Of a DNA stretch of 64,000 bases, positions 16,430 to 26,040 are shown in pieces; position 1 is the stretch's first letter; each line of letters begins with the position of its first letter. Position numbers and translations under genes: made by a program. A model generated the notes under the pieces. The model saw only the letters and a program-made list of their open reading frames with translations, ran no database searches and was not told the origin of the DNA. This DNA is from Acetatifactor sp. (GTDB lineage Bacteria; Bacillota; Clostridia; Lachnospirales; Lachnospiraceae): NCBI GenBank assembly GCA_016290775.1, contig JAEEVF010000009.1, forward strand, positions 62,001-126,000, given 5' to 3'.

Positions 16430-17191
16430 ATGATCACGGAAGCATTTGACAACCAGTCAGAAGAGATCATCAAGATTTGGAAAAATGAAAATGCAAAGAA
16501 GGTGGACGCATGCATTTTGACCTTCTCCCATGAGATTTTGAAATATGTATTAGAGCAATATGATTGCGAAAAGATCGGCGATCTGTATTCCGCGAACGGT
16601 GCAAATCCCATGTATAAATTCACCTATGAAGGAAAGGACTTCGCGGTATATATGTCCTATGTCGGCGCCCCCGGATGCGTGGCTGACATGGAAGACACCC
16701 AGTCTGTCATCGATACTGACAAATATGTCATATTCGGCGGGAGTGGGTGCCTTAACAAGGAAATCGCGCGTGGAAAGGTCATGGTTCCCACGGCTGCTTA
16801 TCGCGATGAGGGAACCTCTTATCATTATGCACCCGCATCGGATTACGTCACGGTGAAAAACAGTAACGTCGTGGCAGCCTTCATGGAAGAGGCAGGTCTT
16901 CCCTACGTTCAGGGAAAGACTTGGACCACGGACGCCGTGCACCGCGAGACGAGGGGCAATTTCGAAAAGAGAAAGAGTGAGGGTTGCATCTCCGTGGAAA
17001 TGGAATGTGCTGCCGTGCAAGCCATGTGTGACTTTAGAGGCCTGAATGCATACTTTTTCTTTACAAGCGGAGACCTTCTGGATGCACCAAAGTGGGATCA
17101 GAGAAAAGAAAAGAACCAAAAGAAGGGCACCCAGCATGATCCGGGACATTTCGAGATCGCGCTAGAGCTTGCACGCTACGTTGTGCGATAA
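16430..17191 (+). CDS. Nucleoside phosphorylase (PNP/UDP family)
   Basis: The protein has 253 residues with the PNP_UDP fold: VYMSYVGAPGC, IFGGSGCLNKEI (phosphate/ribose region) and the signature GCISVEMECAAVQAM, where MEMEC-type Met-Glu contacts the ribose. It would cleave a purine or pyrimidine nucleoside with phosphate to base plus ribose 1-phosphate. AAGGAGGAG precedes the ATG at 16430; earlier in-frame starts lie within the upstream gene. A second, distant family member lies at 22547. Base specificity cannot be told. Confidence 0.85.
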   Translation: MITEAFDNQSEEIIKIWKNENAKKVDACILTFSHEILKYVLEQYDCEKIGDLYSANGANPMYKFTYEGKDFAVYMSYVGAPGCVADMEDTQSVIDTDKYVIFGGSGCLNKEIARGKVMVPTAAYRDEGTSYHYAPASDYVTVKNSNVVAAFMEEAGLPYVQGKTWTTDAVHRETRGNFEKRKSEGCISVEMECAAVQAMCDFRGLNAYFFFTSGDLLDAPKWDQRKEKNQKKGTQHDPGHFEIALELARYVVR

Positions 17192-17239
17192 ACCATAGTA
17201 CGTGAAAGAAGAATTCTGTGAAAGAAAGAGGAGAACGCC

Positions 17240-17971
17240 ATGCTGATCAAGACGAGACTGTATCTCATTGCAATTTTGCTGATCGTATTATCCGTAGTTG
17301 CTTTGATCTTTACGATCAAGAACAAGAATGCGGCAACCTGTAAGTTCATGACCTGGCTTTGCACACTCGGAATCATATACCTTTTCTTGTCGGTCATTTT
17401 GGGACAGCTCCTGTCGTTGGACATTGGGCTGGAGATCCTGTTTTTATATATGGCTGGCGTGGTGGCCGGAATCTTGTATCTTATATCCATCGTGATCAAC
17501 GTGGCAAAAAGGAAGAAGATCATGAGTACCTATTTTGCGACGGAATTTCCCGTGCCACAGTCGCTAAAGATCATTATGGTGATAGCGATCGCCCTTCCTC
17601 TTCTTTTTGTGTGCTCGCGGATCGTAAGGGACCGCATCCTCATTGCCCGAAGCGATGCCATTTTCGTGTTTTATTCTAGGGGGAACGGCGGATTTGGTGA
17701 CGGTAAGCGCTTTGCCTTTGCCCTGCAGGGAGAGAGCTGCAAGAGGTTCGATCTTGGCGTTGATCTGGGCATTGATAACATGCTTCCAAAGAATGCAGTG
17801 GAAATATACACACATGAGGGCGACGTAAAAGCGGGACCTTATGCGCTTGAGATCGATGAGGATAACAGAATCTCATTTTTGAAAGACGGGCATGAGGTAT
17901 ATGTGTTCGACGCAGGCAAGCACGACTATTTCAATTTGGGCGTGCAAGAGTGCTACTATATGGCGAAATAG
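17240..17971 (+). CDS. Membrane protein of unknown function
   Basis: The protein has 243 residues. Four hydrophobic segments lie near residues 8-28, 38-58, 62-88 and 112-132. About 105 mainly hydrophilic residues follow (FVFYSRGNGGFGDGKRFAF onward). I do not recognise the family. It is 12 bp upstream of the TraX-like gene and probably cotranscribed with it. A ribosome site (AAAGAGGAG) precedes the ATG. Confidence 0.6.
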   Translation: MLIKTRLYLIAILLIVLSVVALIFTIKNKNAATCKFMTWLCTLGIIYLFLSVILGQLLSLDIGLEILFLYMAGVVAGILYLISIVINVAKRKKIMSTYFATEFPVPQSLKIIMVIAIALPLLFVCSRIVRDRILIARSDAIFVFYSRGNGGFGDGKRFAFALQGESCKRFDLGVDLGIDNMLPKNAVEIYTHEGDVKAGPYALEIDEDNRISFLKDGHEVYVFDAGKHDYFNLGVQECYYMAK

Positions 17972-17983
17972 GGGAATGGGATC

Positions 17984-18763
17984 ATGAACTTGGAAAACAA
18001 CCGCGGGATCAGTCGTAACGTTCTAAAGTTTGTTGCGATCACAACCATCGTGATCGGCCATTTCTTTCTCTACACTTTGACGACCCTAAACTTCATTCAA
18101 AAGCTTAACGTGCCGTGGAGAGGGATGCTTTGCTATATCTGCTTTATGGGGCCGCCGATCTTTATGTTTTTCATCTCTGAGGGCTTTCGGTACACGAGGT
18201 CCAAAGTAAGTTACGGTAAGCGACTTCTCATCTTTGCATTGATCACGCAGGTGGCCTTTGCCATTACGACGCAGGATGGTCTGGGATTTGACGTAAAGAG
18301 ATTCTTTTTCACTTGGAACGTCTTCTTTGCACTTCTCATCGGATTCGTTGATCTGTGCATCCTGAATTCAAAGCAAAAGACTTTGTGGAAGGTTCTTGAA
18401 GTTCTTGCAACGCTTGCTCTCTCGTATTTTACGAAGACCGAGTGGTGGGTGTTTGGCCCCCTCATGGTCATTGCATTCTATTATCTCAGAGAGCAAAGAG
18501 TCCTGAAATTTGTCGTTGCAACGATCCTCACCTATCTGACGTTTGCCTTAAGTGACTGCGATTTTGGCGGCGCTTACCAGGTTACCTTATGGACGAAATC
18601 GATGCCATACATCATGATCTATGCCATGATCGGCATTGCTTTGGTGTCCTTTTGTTATTACGGGAAGAACGGAAAGAAGAACAAATTCCTGCAGTATTTC
18701 TTTTACGTATTTTACCCACTTCACCTTATTTTGATCGACATAGTGATCCTCCTGGCGAAGTAG
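17984..18763 (+). CDS. TraX-family membrane protein
   Basis: The protein has 259 residues and about eight membrane helices. TraX hallmarks are an early LKFVAITTIVIGHFF segment, IFMFFISEGFRYTRSK with the conserved EGFRYTR, and FFYVFYPLHL near the C terminus. TraX acetylates F-pilin in conjugation, but chromosomal TraX-like proteins in clostridia are common and probably acetylate cell-surface material. No conjugation gene is nearby, so a role in transfer is unlikely. Confidence 0.8.
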   Translation: MNLENNRGISRNVLKFVAITTIVIGHFFLYTLTTLNFIQKLNVPWRGMLCYICFMGPPIFMFFISEGFRYTRSKVSYGKRLLIFALITQVAFAITTQDGLGFDVKRFFFTWNVFFALLIGFVDLCILNSKQKTLWKVLEVLATLALSYFTKTEWWVFGPLMVIAFYYLREQRVLKFVVATILTYLTFALSDCDFGGAYQVTLWTKSMPYIMIYAMIGIALVSFCYYGKNGKKNKFLQYFFYVFYPLHLILIDIVILLAK

Positions 18764-18803
18764 CCTCGAGGGCGGATCTGACCATAGGACTTAGGAGGAA
18801 ATC

Positions 18804-19988
18804 ATGAACCAGCATTTACGCAACCTGCCCGATTACGATCACTGCCTTGTGAATCTGGCGAACTCCATTTTGAAGAAATTTGATGCAAAAACAAGTGCAA
18901 AAACTCTGCCACTTGCAGATGAATATTTAACCAAAGACTACACAAACGTCGTCGTGCTTTTGCTTGACGCGATGGGGATATCCATTCTCGAAAAGCACCT
19001 TGAAAAGGACGGATTTTTCAGATCTCACTTGGCGGGAGAATATGATTCCGTTTACCCGCCGACGACGGTTGCTGCGACGACTTCGATCCTGAGCGGCCTT
19101 TATCCCAACGAACACGGCTGGCTGGGCTGGGATATGTATTATCCGCAGCTTGATAAGAACGTGACGGTGTTTCGGAACCTGGAGCAGGCTTGCGAAAAAG
19201 AAGGCGCAGTGCCGACGGAGACATTCCCCGACGGAAAGCCCAAATGGACGGAGGATTCCTTGAAGGAAAAAAAGTCTGCCGCGGATTTCAATGCAGGTTT
19301 TAAGTACACGCCTTATCGCAACATTGTAGGCCTGATCAATGATGCCGGTGGTCAGGCCCATGCGGCAATGCCGTTCATGCCACCCTATCCGCAGACCGTG
19401 GAGGCCATTTTGGAGCGCATCGAGACGCTCTGCAAGGAACCCGGAAAGAAGTTTATTTACGCTTACTGGAACGAGCCGGATTCCACGATGCACAGGACCG
19501 GAACAATGAGCGATGCGACGCATGAGATGGTCACGAAGCTTGAAAAAATGGTGGAAGAGACGGCGGCGAAGCTTGAGAACACGTTACTTCTCATCACCGC
19601 GGATCACAGTCACGTGGACTGCGATAACTACTGCATTTTGGATTATCCCGAGATCATGGATTGCCTTGTGCGCATGCCTTCCTTTGAGCCGAGAACATTG
19701 AATCTTTTTGTCAAGGAAGGGTGCAGGGAAGCATTTCCTGAGATCTTCAAGAAATATTTTGGAGATGCGTTCCTTTTGCTGACCAGAGAAGAAGTGCTCA
19801 AGGAAAAGGTGTTTGGAACGGGAAAGGATCATAAAGACCTGGCAGCAATGCTCGGCGACTATGTTGTTTTCTCAGTATCCGAAAAGGCGCTCTTTAACAC
19901 GCATATCGAGGTGCAGGAAATGCCTGGCGGCCATGCGGGGCTGACCCGTGAAGAGATCAAGATTCCGTTGATCGTCATAGAAAGTTAG
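18804..19988 (+). CDS. Alkaline phosphatase superfamily / type I phosphodiesterase-nucleotide pyrophosphatase
   Basis: The protein has 394 residues. The first metal Asp is in VVLLLDAMG and the nucleophile Thr in PPTTVAATTSILSGLYPNEHG. Later metal ligands are in YWNEPDSTMHR, TADHSHVD and PGGHAGLTREE. This is the full active-site set of the phosphodiesterase branch, which hydrolyses phosphodi- or monoesters. No signal peptide is visible, so it appears cytoplasmic, unlike secreted relatives. TAGGAGGAAATC lies before the ATG. Confidence 0.85.
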   Translation: MNQHLRNLPDYDHCLVNLANSILKKFDAKTSAKTLPLADEYLTKDYTNVVVLLLDAMGISILEKHLEKDGFFRSHLAGEYDSVYPPTTVAATTSILSGLYPNEHGWLGWDMYYPQLDKNVTVFRNLEQACEKEGAVPTETFPDGKPKWTEDSLKEKKSAADFNAGFKYTPYRNIVGLINDAGGQAHAAMPFMPPYPQTVEAILERIETLCKEPGKKFIYAYWNEPDSTMHRTGTMSDATHEMVTKLEKMVEETAAKLENTLLLITADHSHVDCDNYCILDYPEIMDCLVRMPSFEPRTLNLFVKEGCREAFPEIFKKYFGDAFLLLTREEVLKEKVFGTGKDHKDLAAMLGDYVVFSVSEKALFNTHIEVQEMPGGHAGLTREEIKIPLIVIES

Positions 19989-19997
19989 GAGAAAGAC

Positions 19998-21362
19998 TTG
20001 GAAGACAAACGACGACTATTTGAAGAGCTCAGCGTGCCGAAGGCGCTTTGGATCATGGCAATCCCTGCGGTTGCCAGCCAGCTCATCACGCTGGTATATA
20101 ATCTGGCAGATACCTGGTTTGTGGGACGCACAAACAACCCTTACATGGTTGCGTCCTGTTCCTTGGTACTGCCCGTTTTCATGATCACCATCGTCATCTC
20201 GAATGTCTTTGGCGTTGGCGGCGGAACGCTGATCACGCGCCTGATCGGAAGCGGGCAGGAGGAAGAAGCCTCCAAGGTTTCCACGGCCTGCATCAGGATG
20301 GCACTGATCTCGGCGGGGGTATATTCCTTGCTGTGTTTGGTTTTTATGACGCCGCTCCTTCGGCTTCTTGGAGCCAGCGATAACATTTTCGAATATGCAA
20401 GACAGTACATGTTTTTTGTGGTCGTGCTCGGCGGAGTTCCCTGCATTCTGAACAGTACGCTGTCCTCCCTGCTTCGCAGCATCGGGCTTTCCTCTAAGGC
20501 CTCCTTTGGCTTTAGCATGGGCGGCGTCCTGAACATTTTGCTGGATCCGCTTTTTATGTTTGTGCTCCTTCCCGACGGGAAGCAGGTCATGGGCGCGGCC
20601 ATGGCAACGCTGCTCAGCAATCTGATCGGCACGACGTATTTTATCGTAACCTATCGCAAGGCTTGTAAGGAGACGATCCTTCGGGGACTTTTGGGAGAAG
20701 AGAAGCTCTCCTCTAATTCCCTGGCATCCATTTTCGGAGTTGGCATTCCTGCCGCAACGGGAATCTTTCTGTTTGACCTTTGCAATATTGTGATCAATCG
20801 GCTTTCCTCTTCTCACGGAGACGTGGAGCTGGCGGCCATCGGAATTGTTTTGAAGGCGGAGAGGTTGCCGTTAAACATCGGCGTCGGGATCTGCATGGGC
20901 ATGGTGCCGCTTCTGGCATATAATTATTCCTCAGGTAACAGAAAGCGCATGGATGACGTTTTTCGGTTTGGCCGTATCGTGGGTTTGGGCATTGGTTTGG
21001 CTTGCGTGATATTATATTTCTTCTTCGCGCCGGTGATCATGAAGGTTTTCATCGAAGATCCGGATACGGTAAGGTTTGGCACGGCATTTTTGAAGGCCAG
21101 ATGCTTTGCAACGCCGCTGATGTTCCTGTGTTTTTCGATGGTGCATTTTACGCAGGCCATTGGGCGAGGAAGGGCGTCCTTTGCGTTGGCGGTGATCAGG
21201 CAACTCGTTTTCAACATTCCGATCTTGTTTCTTTTGAACGGACTGTTTGGGATGATGGGAATTGTGTGGACGCAGGCTGTCGCGGATCTTTTCACGGTGA
21301 TCGTTTCGTACGTGATCTACATGTTTATCCGCAAGAAAGAAGGATGGCCGGCAGGGCTGTAA
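19998..21362 (+). CDS. MATE-family multidrug/cation antiporter
   Basis: The protein has 454 residues and 12 predicted membrane helices in two homologous halves. The N-terminal MATE motif is LITLVYNLADTWFVGR, with later family motifs such as the second-half TGIFLFDLCNIVINRLSSS. The start is TTG at 19998, preceded by TTAGGAGAAAG. The gene lies 9 bp after the phosphodiesterase stop, so it is cotranscribed. It probably exports drugs or metabolites using Na+ or H+. Confidence 0.85.
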   Translation: MEDKRRLFEELSVPKALWIMAIPAVASQLITLVYNLADTWFVGRTNNPYMVASCSLVLPVFMITIVISNVFGVGGGTLITRLIGSGQEEEASKVSTACIRMALISAGVYSLLCLVFMTPLLRLLGASDNIFEYARQYMFFVVVLGGVPCILNSTLSSLLRSIGLSSKASFGFSMGGVLNILLDPLFMFVLLPDGKQVMGAAMATLLSNLIGTTYFIVTYRKACKETILRGLLGEEKLSSNSLASIFGVGIPAATGIFLFDLCNIVINRLSSSHGDVELAAIGIVLKAERLPLNIGVGICMGMVPLLAYNYSSGNRKRMDDVFRFGRIVGLGIGLACVILYFFFAPVIMKVFIEDPDTVRFGTAFLKARCFATPLMFLCFSMVHFTQAIGRGRASFALAVIRQLVFNIPILFLLNGLFGMMGIVWTQAVADLFTVIVSYVIYMFIRKKEGWPAGL

Positions 21363-21404
21363 GGAATCTTCACGCTAGCTATTGTAAAGTAAAGGAGATA
21401 AGCG

Positions 21405-21914
21405 ATGGATCATTGGCTGGAAAATAAACAACTGCCGTATCATCTAGTATCCGCATGTGGTCTTGTTCGTAAGGATGACCTTGTTTTGGTGATACGAAAT
21501 CCAAAGCGTGGCTGGGAATTGCCCGGAGGAACGGTTGAGCAGGGGGAGACGATCACGGAAGCACTCAAAAGAGAGATACTTGAAGAGTCGGGGATCCTTT
21601 GTGAACCTGAGCATCTTGCAGGAGTTTATCAGAATCTGGTGCTGAAGGATGGCTATGGCCCGTTGGAGGGGATGAAGGTACCACCGATCATCAATTTAGC
21701 ATTTATTTGCAGATATCAAGGCGGCGAAGCAGCGGTTTCAGATGAGTCCTTGGACGTACGCTGGGTGACGCCGGAAGAGGCAGTGCGCATGGTAACGCAT
21801 CCACTGTATGAGAAGCGGCTTGCGGATCTGTTGAAATTTGATGGCACGGTTGTGTTCTCGTCTTATGAATATGACAACAAAACTGCAATGTTTAAGACGA
21901 TGGAAAGGCTGTAA
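21405..21914 (+). CDS. Nudix hydrolase
   Basis: The protein has 169 residues. The complete Nudix box is seen from GGTVEQGETITEAL to KREILEESGI (G-x5-E-x7-RE-xx-EE-x-G). It would hydrolyse a nucleoside diphosphate linked to another group; the substrate is unknown. It is the first of three unrelated-looking Nudix genes within 6 kb. AAAGGAG precedes the ATG. Confidence 0.85.
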   Translation: MDHWLENKQLPYHLVSACGLVRKDDLVLVIRNPKRGWELPGGTVEQGETITEALKREILEESGILCEPEHLAGVYQNLVLKDGYGPLEGMKVPPIINLAFICRYQGGEAAVSDESLDVRWVTPEEAVRMVTHPLYEKRLADLLKFDGTVVFSSYEYDNKTAMFKTMERL

Positions 21915-21958
21915 ATCGGAACGTAGTTAACAGGGAACGAGCAAAAGGAGGAAGAAAC

Positions 21959-22534
21959 ATGAGTAAGATCAGCACGAAACCAAACAATGATTTTTGTCCG
22001 CAGACGCTGTTTTTGTATGGCACCTATGATGAGGACGGGAAGCCGGATTTCGGCCTTTTTTGCTGGTTCAGCTATGTCTGGGACGGTGAGCTTGGCGTGA
22101 TGTGCTGCATTGGCGGGAACAAGCTCACGAGAACAAACATTGAGCGTGACAAGGTGTTTTCCGCAAATCTCGTGACGGAAGAACTTCTTCCCTTTGCAGA
22201 TTATCTGGGCAACGTGAAGGGAGAAGATCCGGAAAAGATGAAGATCGGTTTGGACATTGGAAAGGGTGAGGTGCTGAACGTACCGATCCTGAACAATTCT
22301 CCCGTCAATTTTGAACTGGAAGTAAAGGAATTCGTACAGCTCCATGACGGCGAAGTGATGATCTGCAAGATCCGCAACGTGCTTCAGGACGAAGCGTTGT
22401 TCGCAAAGGATGTTAGCACGGAGGAAAAGCTTGCGAAGATCGCGCCCGTAAAGACCACGAAAGTGGAATACTTTGGCTATGACGGAAAAAGCCGCGGCGC
22501 ATGGGGTGAGCCGATGAAGGCGCTGAAGAAATAA
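21959..22534 (+). CDS. Flavin reductase-like FMN-binding protein
   Basis: The protein has 191 residues. It resembles the DIM6/NTAB flavin reductase family: an N-terminal TLFLYGTYDEDGKPDFGLF strand pair, then CCIGGNKLTRTNIERDKVFSANLV, which in this family contacts FMN. It may reduce or store flavin or serve a partner oxygenase or reductase. No partner is obvious beside it. AAAGGAGGAAG precedes the ATG. Confidence 0.75.
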   Translation: MSKISTKPNNDFCPQTLFLYGTYDEDGKPDFGLFCWFSYVWDGELGVMCCIGGNKLTRTNIERDKVFSANLVTEELLPFADYLGNVKGEDPEKMKIGLDIGKGEVLNVPILNNSPVNFELEVKEFVQLHDGEVMICKIRNVLQDEALFAKDVSTEEKLAKIAPVKTTKVEYFGYDGKSRGAWGEPMKALKK

Positions 22535-22546
22535 AGGGACTAGATT

Positions 22547-23341
22547 ATGAAAGATAAGCTTAAGAACATGGTGGAGTGTTTTCACAAATACAACACGGAG
22601 CACATGGCGCTTCAGGCGTTTGGGCTGAGCGAGGACACAAGCTATGACGCGCTTGTGATCGCGCCAAGCTTTACGCCATACAAGCTAAAGATGGATACCT
22701 ATTGCAAGGTGACGACGCTCAAGGAAGGCGCCTACATTGCGGGATATCTGGTCGAAAAAGAAGGCCTGAAGATCGCATGGATCAAAATCGCGTCCTCGGC
22801 GGGGAATCTGATCGATCACTTGGCAATCTGTGCGGAATTACAGTTCAAGCAGATGATCTTTGTCGGTGCGGTTGGTGCCTTGAAGGAAGAATTTGAACTC
22901 GGTGACGTTTGCACGCCTTCTTTCTCCATTTCCGGTAGCCAGGCGGATGCACTTCTTTTGGGGAATTCCATTCGGGATAACAAACTGTTTACAAAGGTTT
23001 TCCCTGATCAAGCTTATGTGGATGAAGTGATCGGGATCGGCAAGGAGAAAGGACATGAGATCCGCAAGGCCAGTGTGTTCTGCACGCCGTCGATCGTCCT
23101 GGAGTACGTGCACCTGGATGAAATCCGAAGCTTTGATACGGACCTGATCGAAATGGAGACAAGTTCGTTTTACCTGATGACGGAACTGTTTGAAATCCCA
23201 GGCATCGCACTACTTGTTGTTTCAGATAATTCGGCCTCTGGTAAGCCCTTAGTTGGACGATCAGAGGAGGAACAAGAGAAGTATAATCATGGCAGAGAGA
23301 TTGTGCTGCCGGACATGATACTGGCGCTGGCGGGAAAGTGA
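22547..23341 (+). CDS. Nucleoside phosphorylase (PNP/UDP family)
   Basis: The protein has 264 residues. PNP_UDP features are WIKIASSAGNLIDHLAI, the GAVGALKEEFELGDVCTP core motif and DLIEMETSSFYLM, carrying the ribose-binding Met-Glu. It differs strongly from the paralogue at 16430, so it probably handles a different nucleoside. It starts 12 bp after the flavin reductase gene, and the two are probably cotranscribed. Confidence 0.85.
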   Translation: MKDKLKNMVECFHKYNTEHMALQAFGLSEDTSYDALVIAPSFTPYKLKMDTYCKVTTLKEGAYIAGYLVEKEGLKIAWIKIASSAGNLIDHLAICAELQFKQMIFVGAVGALKEEFELGDVCTPSFSISGSQADALLLGNSIRDNKLFTKVFPDQAYVDEVIGIGKEKGHEIRKASVFCTPSIVLEYVHLDEIRSFDTDLIEMETSSFYLMTELFEIPGIALLVVSDNSASGKPLVGRSEEEQEKYNHGREIVLPDMILALAGK

Positions 23342-23401
23342 ACTGCGCGGCGAAGGCATAGGCATTGATTCAAGGCAGAAAAAATTTTGGAGGCGAAGGA
23401 C

Positions 23402-23848
23402 ATGGTCATCAGAGAAGCAGTTGCAAGTGACGCAGAGGATTTGAAGGTTTTGTATTTTGAGAATCTGACGAAGTATCCGCCGAAGGAAGAACAGGACATG
23501 GATGTTTGGCGGAGGATCATTTCGGAGTTTGAAAAGGATGACCTCAACTACTTTCTGGTTGTGGAAGAAGACGGCAAGGCAGTGTCTTCCGTGCAGCTTG
23601 CGATCATAAGAAGTCTGACGCATAACGTGCGGCCCTTTGCAGTGATTGAGAACGTGGTGACGCTGGAGGGCTATCGGCAGCGGGGCTACGCTTCGGCGTT
23701 ATTGCAAAAAGCGGCGGAGATCGCTAAGGATCACAATTGCTACAAAGTCTCGCTGGAGACGGGATCCAACAAAGAATCCACGCTGAACTTTTACCGCAAC
23801 AATGGATTTGCGATCGATGAGAAGCACTCGTGTTTGAGAAGATTGTAG
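23402..23848 (+). CDS. GNAT-family N-acetyltransferase
   Basis: The protein has 148 residues: MVIREAVASDAEDL start typical of GNATs, a central FLVVEEDGKAVSSVQLAI strand, ENVVTLEGYRQRGYASALL with the acetyl-CoA loop RQRGYA, and LNFYRNNGF at the end. GGAGG lies 8 bp before the ATG at 23402; the TTG at 23387 overlaps that site and is rejected as start. The acceptor is unknown. Confidence 0.85.
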   Translation: MVIREAVASDAEDLKVLYFENLTKYPPKEEQDMDVWRRIISEFEKDDLNYFLVVEEDGKAVSSVQLAIIRSLTHNVRPFAVIENVVTLEGYRQRGYASALLQKAAEIAKDHNCYKVSLETGSNKESTLNFYRNNGFAIDEKHSCLRRL

Positions 23849-23869
23849 GAAAGGCAGGTAATCGTAGGA

Positions 23870-24394
23870 ATGAGAGAGTTATGTGAGATCATCAAGGAAG
23901 TTGTAAAACCGAACTTCTTGAATATCCGAACCTCAATTCAGACCTATGACAGGGACGCAATTTGTTATGGAGCGCCTTGCTGGAGATGGGTTTATCATGC
24001 GCTTCATTCCGCGGATAAATGGTTCGTTAATCCTTTCGTTTATGAGGAACCTGCATTTCACGTGGAAGGTATGGATGACCCAGAAAAGCCGTGTGATAAG
24101 GTGCTTTCCGACCAGGAGCTTTTGGATTACTTGGACGGCATAGAGCAGAAGACCTATGATTATCTGGATTCCTTGACGGATGAGGAGCTGAAAGAAAAAC
24201 CGGAAGGATGCAGGTACACGCGAATGGAGCTGATCCTTCGGCAGTTCCGGCATATCTCCTTTCATACTGGAATGTTGAACGGACAGACGATCCTAGAGAA
24301 GGGAGAATTCCCCATGTGGGTGTCCGAGACCTCGAAGTATGTCGACGACGGCATATTCTTCGGGCGATACCGCAAGGGCAAAGTGCAACTTTGA
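23870..24394 (+). CDS. DinB-like four-helix-bundle protein
   Basis: The protein has 174 residues. A first His in WVYHALHSADKW and later histidines in QFRHISFHTGMLNGQ match the three-His metal site of the DinB/YfiT superfamily. Members act as thiol-dependent transferases or have unknown roles. The reading frame overlaps the GNAT-coding ORF only in the intergenic tail; the next gene starts 13 bp after its stop. Confidence 0.65.
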   Translation: MRELCEIIKEVVKPNFLNIRTSIQTYDRDAICYGAPCWRWVYHALHSADKWFVNPFVYEEPAFHVEGMDDPEKPCDKVLSDQELLDYLDGIEQKTYDYLDSLTDEELKEKPEGCRYTRMELILRQFRHISFHTGMLNGQTILEKGEFPMWVSETSKYVDDGIFFGRYRKGKVQL

Positions 24395-24407
24395 GGGAGG
24401 AACTAAG

Positions 24408-24932
24408 ATGCGTGGTTTTGTGATCGAGACGGAAAGGTTGATCTTGCGGCCTCTGAAGGTGGAGGACGCGGACGCCGTATATGAATGGGTTTCTGATGAG
24501 GACGTGGCCAGGTACATGGTGTACCCGACCTATCACTCGAAGGACAAGCTTATAGAGTGGCTTACCTCCATACAGGAGGAAGCGGAAGAATATCATTTCG
24601 GATACGAGCGCAAAGAGGATCACAAGTTGATCGGAAGCGGAAGTATCGGGCCTGACAGCAACAGGGAAGGCTATTGGGCCTTTGGATATAATTTCCGCAA
24701 AGATTGCTGGGGGAAGGGATATGCAACCGAAGCCGCAAAAGCAATGATCGCATTTGCGCATGAGCAATTTGGGGTTAAGAATTTCTCCTCAAGCCATGTC
24801 GAACCCAACAAGGCTTCCGGGCACGTGATGGAAAAGTGCGGCTTGCATTTTGCAAGGTATGGTGAGTTTGAAAAGCTTGACGGAACCTGCAAAAACCGCT
24901 CCATGGAGTATGTAGGGCAATTGTTTGAATGA
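24408..24932 (+). CDS. GNAT-family N-acetyltransferase (RimJ-like)
   Basis: The protein has 174 residues. The N terminus FVIETERLILRPLKVEDAD is the classic RimJ/RimL start. YWAFGYNFRKDCWGKGYATEA carries the acetyl-CoA loop, and NKASGHVMEKCGL is the C-terminal motif. GGGAGG lies before the ATG at 24408. It could acetylate a ribosomal protein N terminus or a small molecule such as an aminoglycoside; the sequence cannot decide. Confidence 0.88.
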   Translation: MRGFVIETERLILRPLKVEDADAVYEWVSDEDVARYMVYPTYHSKDKLIEWLTSIQEEAEEYHFGYERKEDHKLIGSGSIGPDSNREGYWAFGYNFRKDCWGKGYATEAAKAMIAFAHEQFGVKNFSSSHVEPNKASGHVMEKCGLHFARYGEFEKLDGTCKNRSMEYVGQLFE

Positions 24933-24970
24933 TGGGTCGTGGAACATGCAGATCCATGAGGAGGTATGGC

Positions 24971-25567
24971 ATGAAGAATAACATCATTATCGCGGGTGTT
25001 CCGAGGGCGGGGAAGAGTACGGTTTCCCATATGCTGTCGAAGGAATTTGGATATCAGCATGTCAGTATGGATTCGATCATTGCGGGATTTGAAAAGTGTT
25101 TTCCTGAAACGGGGGTCAGCACCTATTGTGGTCTGTCGTCCATGGATACCCTGAAGCTGATCAGTAGTAAAATGACGCCCTTCGTTCGGGCTATGCTAGA
25201 CAGTGCTGAATATGATGAGTTTGAACCAGGCATGGTGCTAGATATGTATCAACTTCTGCCAGAGGATTATGAAAAATATCTTCGCGATGCAAACTGTGAG
25301 ATCGTTTATTTGCTTACATCGGACGTAACACCGCAGGAGCGATTTGAAATCCAGAAGAAATATGACACGCCGAAGGATTACACATTTTATAAATCGGATG
25401 AGGAGCTTATTGAGGGAGCGCATTACATTGTGGAGCAGAGCATTCTCATGAAAAAGCAGTGCGAAAAATATGGTTTGACATATTATGAGACCGCTCACGA
25501 GAGAGAAAAGGCATTCAAAAAAATATTATCAGATTTTGACGAGGGCAGAAGGAATGAGGAGAACTGA
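24971..25567 (+). CDS. P-loop NTPase, small-molecule kinase-like
   Basis: The protein has 198 residues. It starts with the strand IIIAGVPRAGKSTVSHML, a Walker A motif (GxPRAGKST), at residue 5. The size and a single P-loop followed by a VSMDSII Asp fit adenylate kinase/shikimate kinase-like phosphotransferases. The substrate is unknown. GAGGAGG lies before the ATG at 24971. The gene overlaps the start of the next Nudix gene by 14 bp. Confidence 0.7.
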   Translation: MKNNIIIAGVPRAGKSTVSHMLSKEFGYQHVSMDSIIAGFEKCFPETGVSTYCGLSSMDTLKLISSKMTPFVRAMLDSAEYDEFEPGMVLDMYQLLPEDYEKYLRDANCEIVYLLTSDVTPQERFEIQKKYDTPKDYTFYKSDEELIEGAHYIVEQSILMKKQCEKYGLTYYETAHEREKAFKKILSDFDEGRRNEEN

Positions 25568-26018
25568 AGAAGTCGAATTAACGGTACTTTGCCTGATCCA
25601 TGACGCGGATAGAGTTTTGCTACAGGACCGGATCAGTGAGGATTGGAAGGGTTACACGCTCCCCGGAGGGCATGTTGAGATCGGGGAATCCATCGTAGAT
25701 GCAGCGGTGCGCGAGATGAAGGAGGAGACGGGGCTGACGATCCTGGATCCGAGATTGTGTGGCGTAAAGCAGTTCCCGATGCGTGACGGAGATTACGCAA
25801 AGGGTAGGTACCTGGTGTTTCTTTTTGAGTCGACGAAGTTCGAAGGAGAGCTTGCTTCGTCAGAGGAAGGCACGATGCATTGGGTGAACAAAGCAGACCT
25901 CAACAAGGTGAATCTCGTAGAGGATTTTCACGACCTGATGGATGTCATGATGAGCAAGGAATACTCGGAATTTCAATATGTCGTGACGGATGGAAAGTGG
26001 AACGTGATCAAGAAATAG
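25554..26018 (+). CDS. Nudix hydrolase (MutT-like)
   Basis: The protein has 154 residues. The Nudix box is GGHVEIGESIVDAAVREM followed by KEETGL, complete with the REMKEE metal residues. The N terminus VELTVLCLIHDADRVLLQDR matches 8-oxo-dGTPase-type MutT relatives of Firmicutes. It starts within the last codons of the kinase-like gene, so the two are likely translationally coupled. Confidence 0.85.
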   Translation: MRRTEEVELTVLCLIHDADRVLLQDRISEDWKGYTLPGGHVEIGESIVDAAVREMKEETGLTILDPRLCGVKQFPMRDGDYAKGRYLVFLFESTKFEGELASSEEGTMHWVNKADLNKVNLVEDFHDLMDVMMSKEYSEFQYVVTDGKWNVIKK

Positions 26019-26040
26019 CGAATCAATGTGGAGATGATCA

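Noticed and set aside
17984..18763. Conjugative element signalled by TraX
   Set aside because: No relaxase, type IV secretion, integrase or other transfer gene is present; TraX-like proteins are common chromosomal genes in clostridia.
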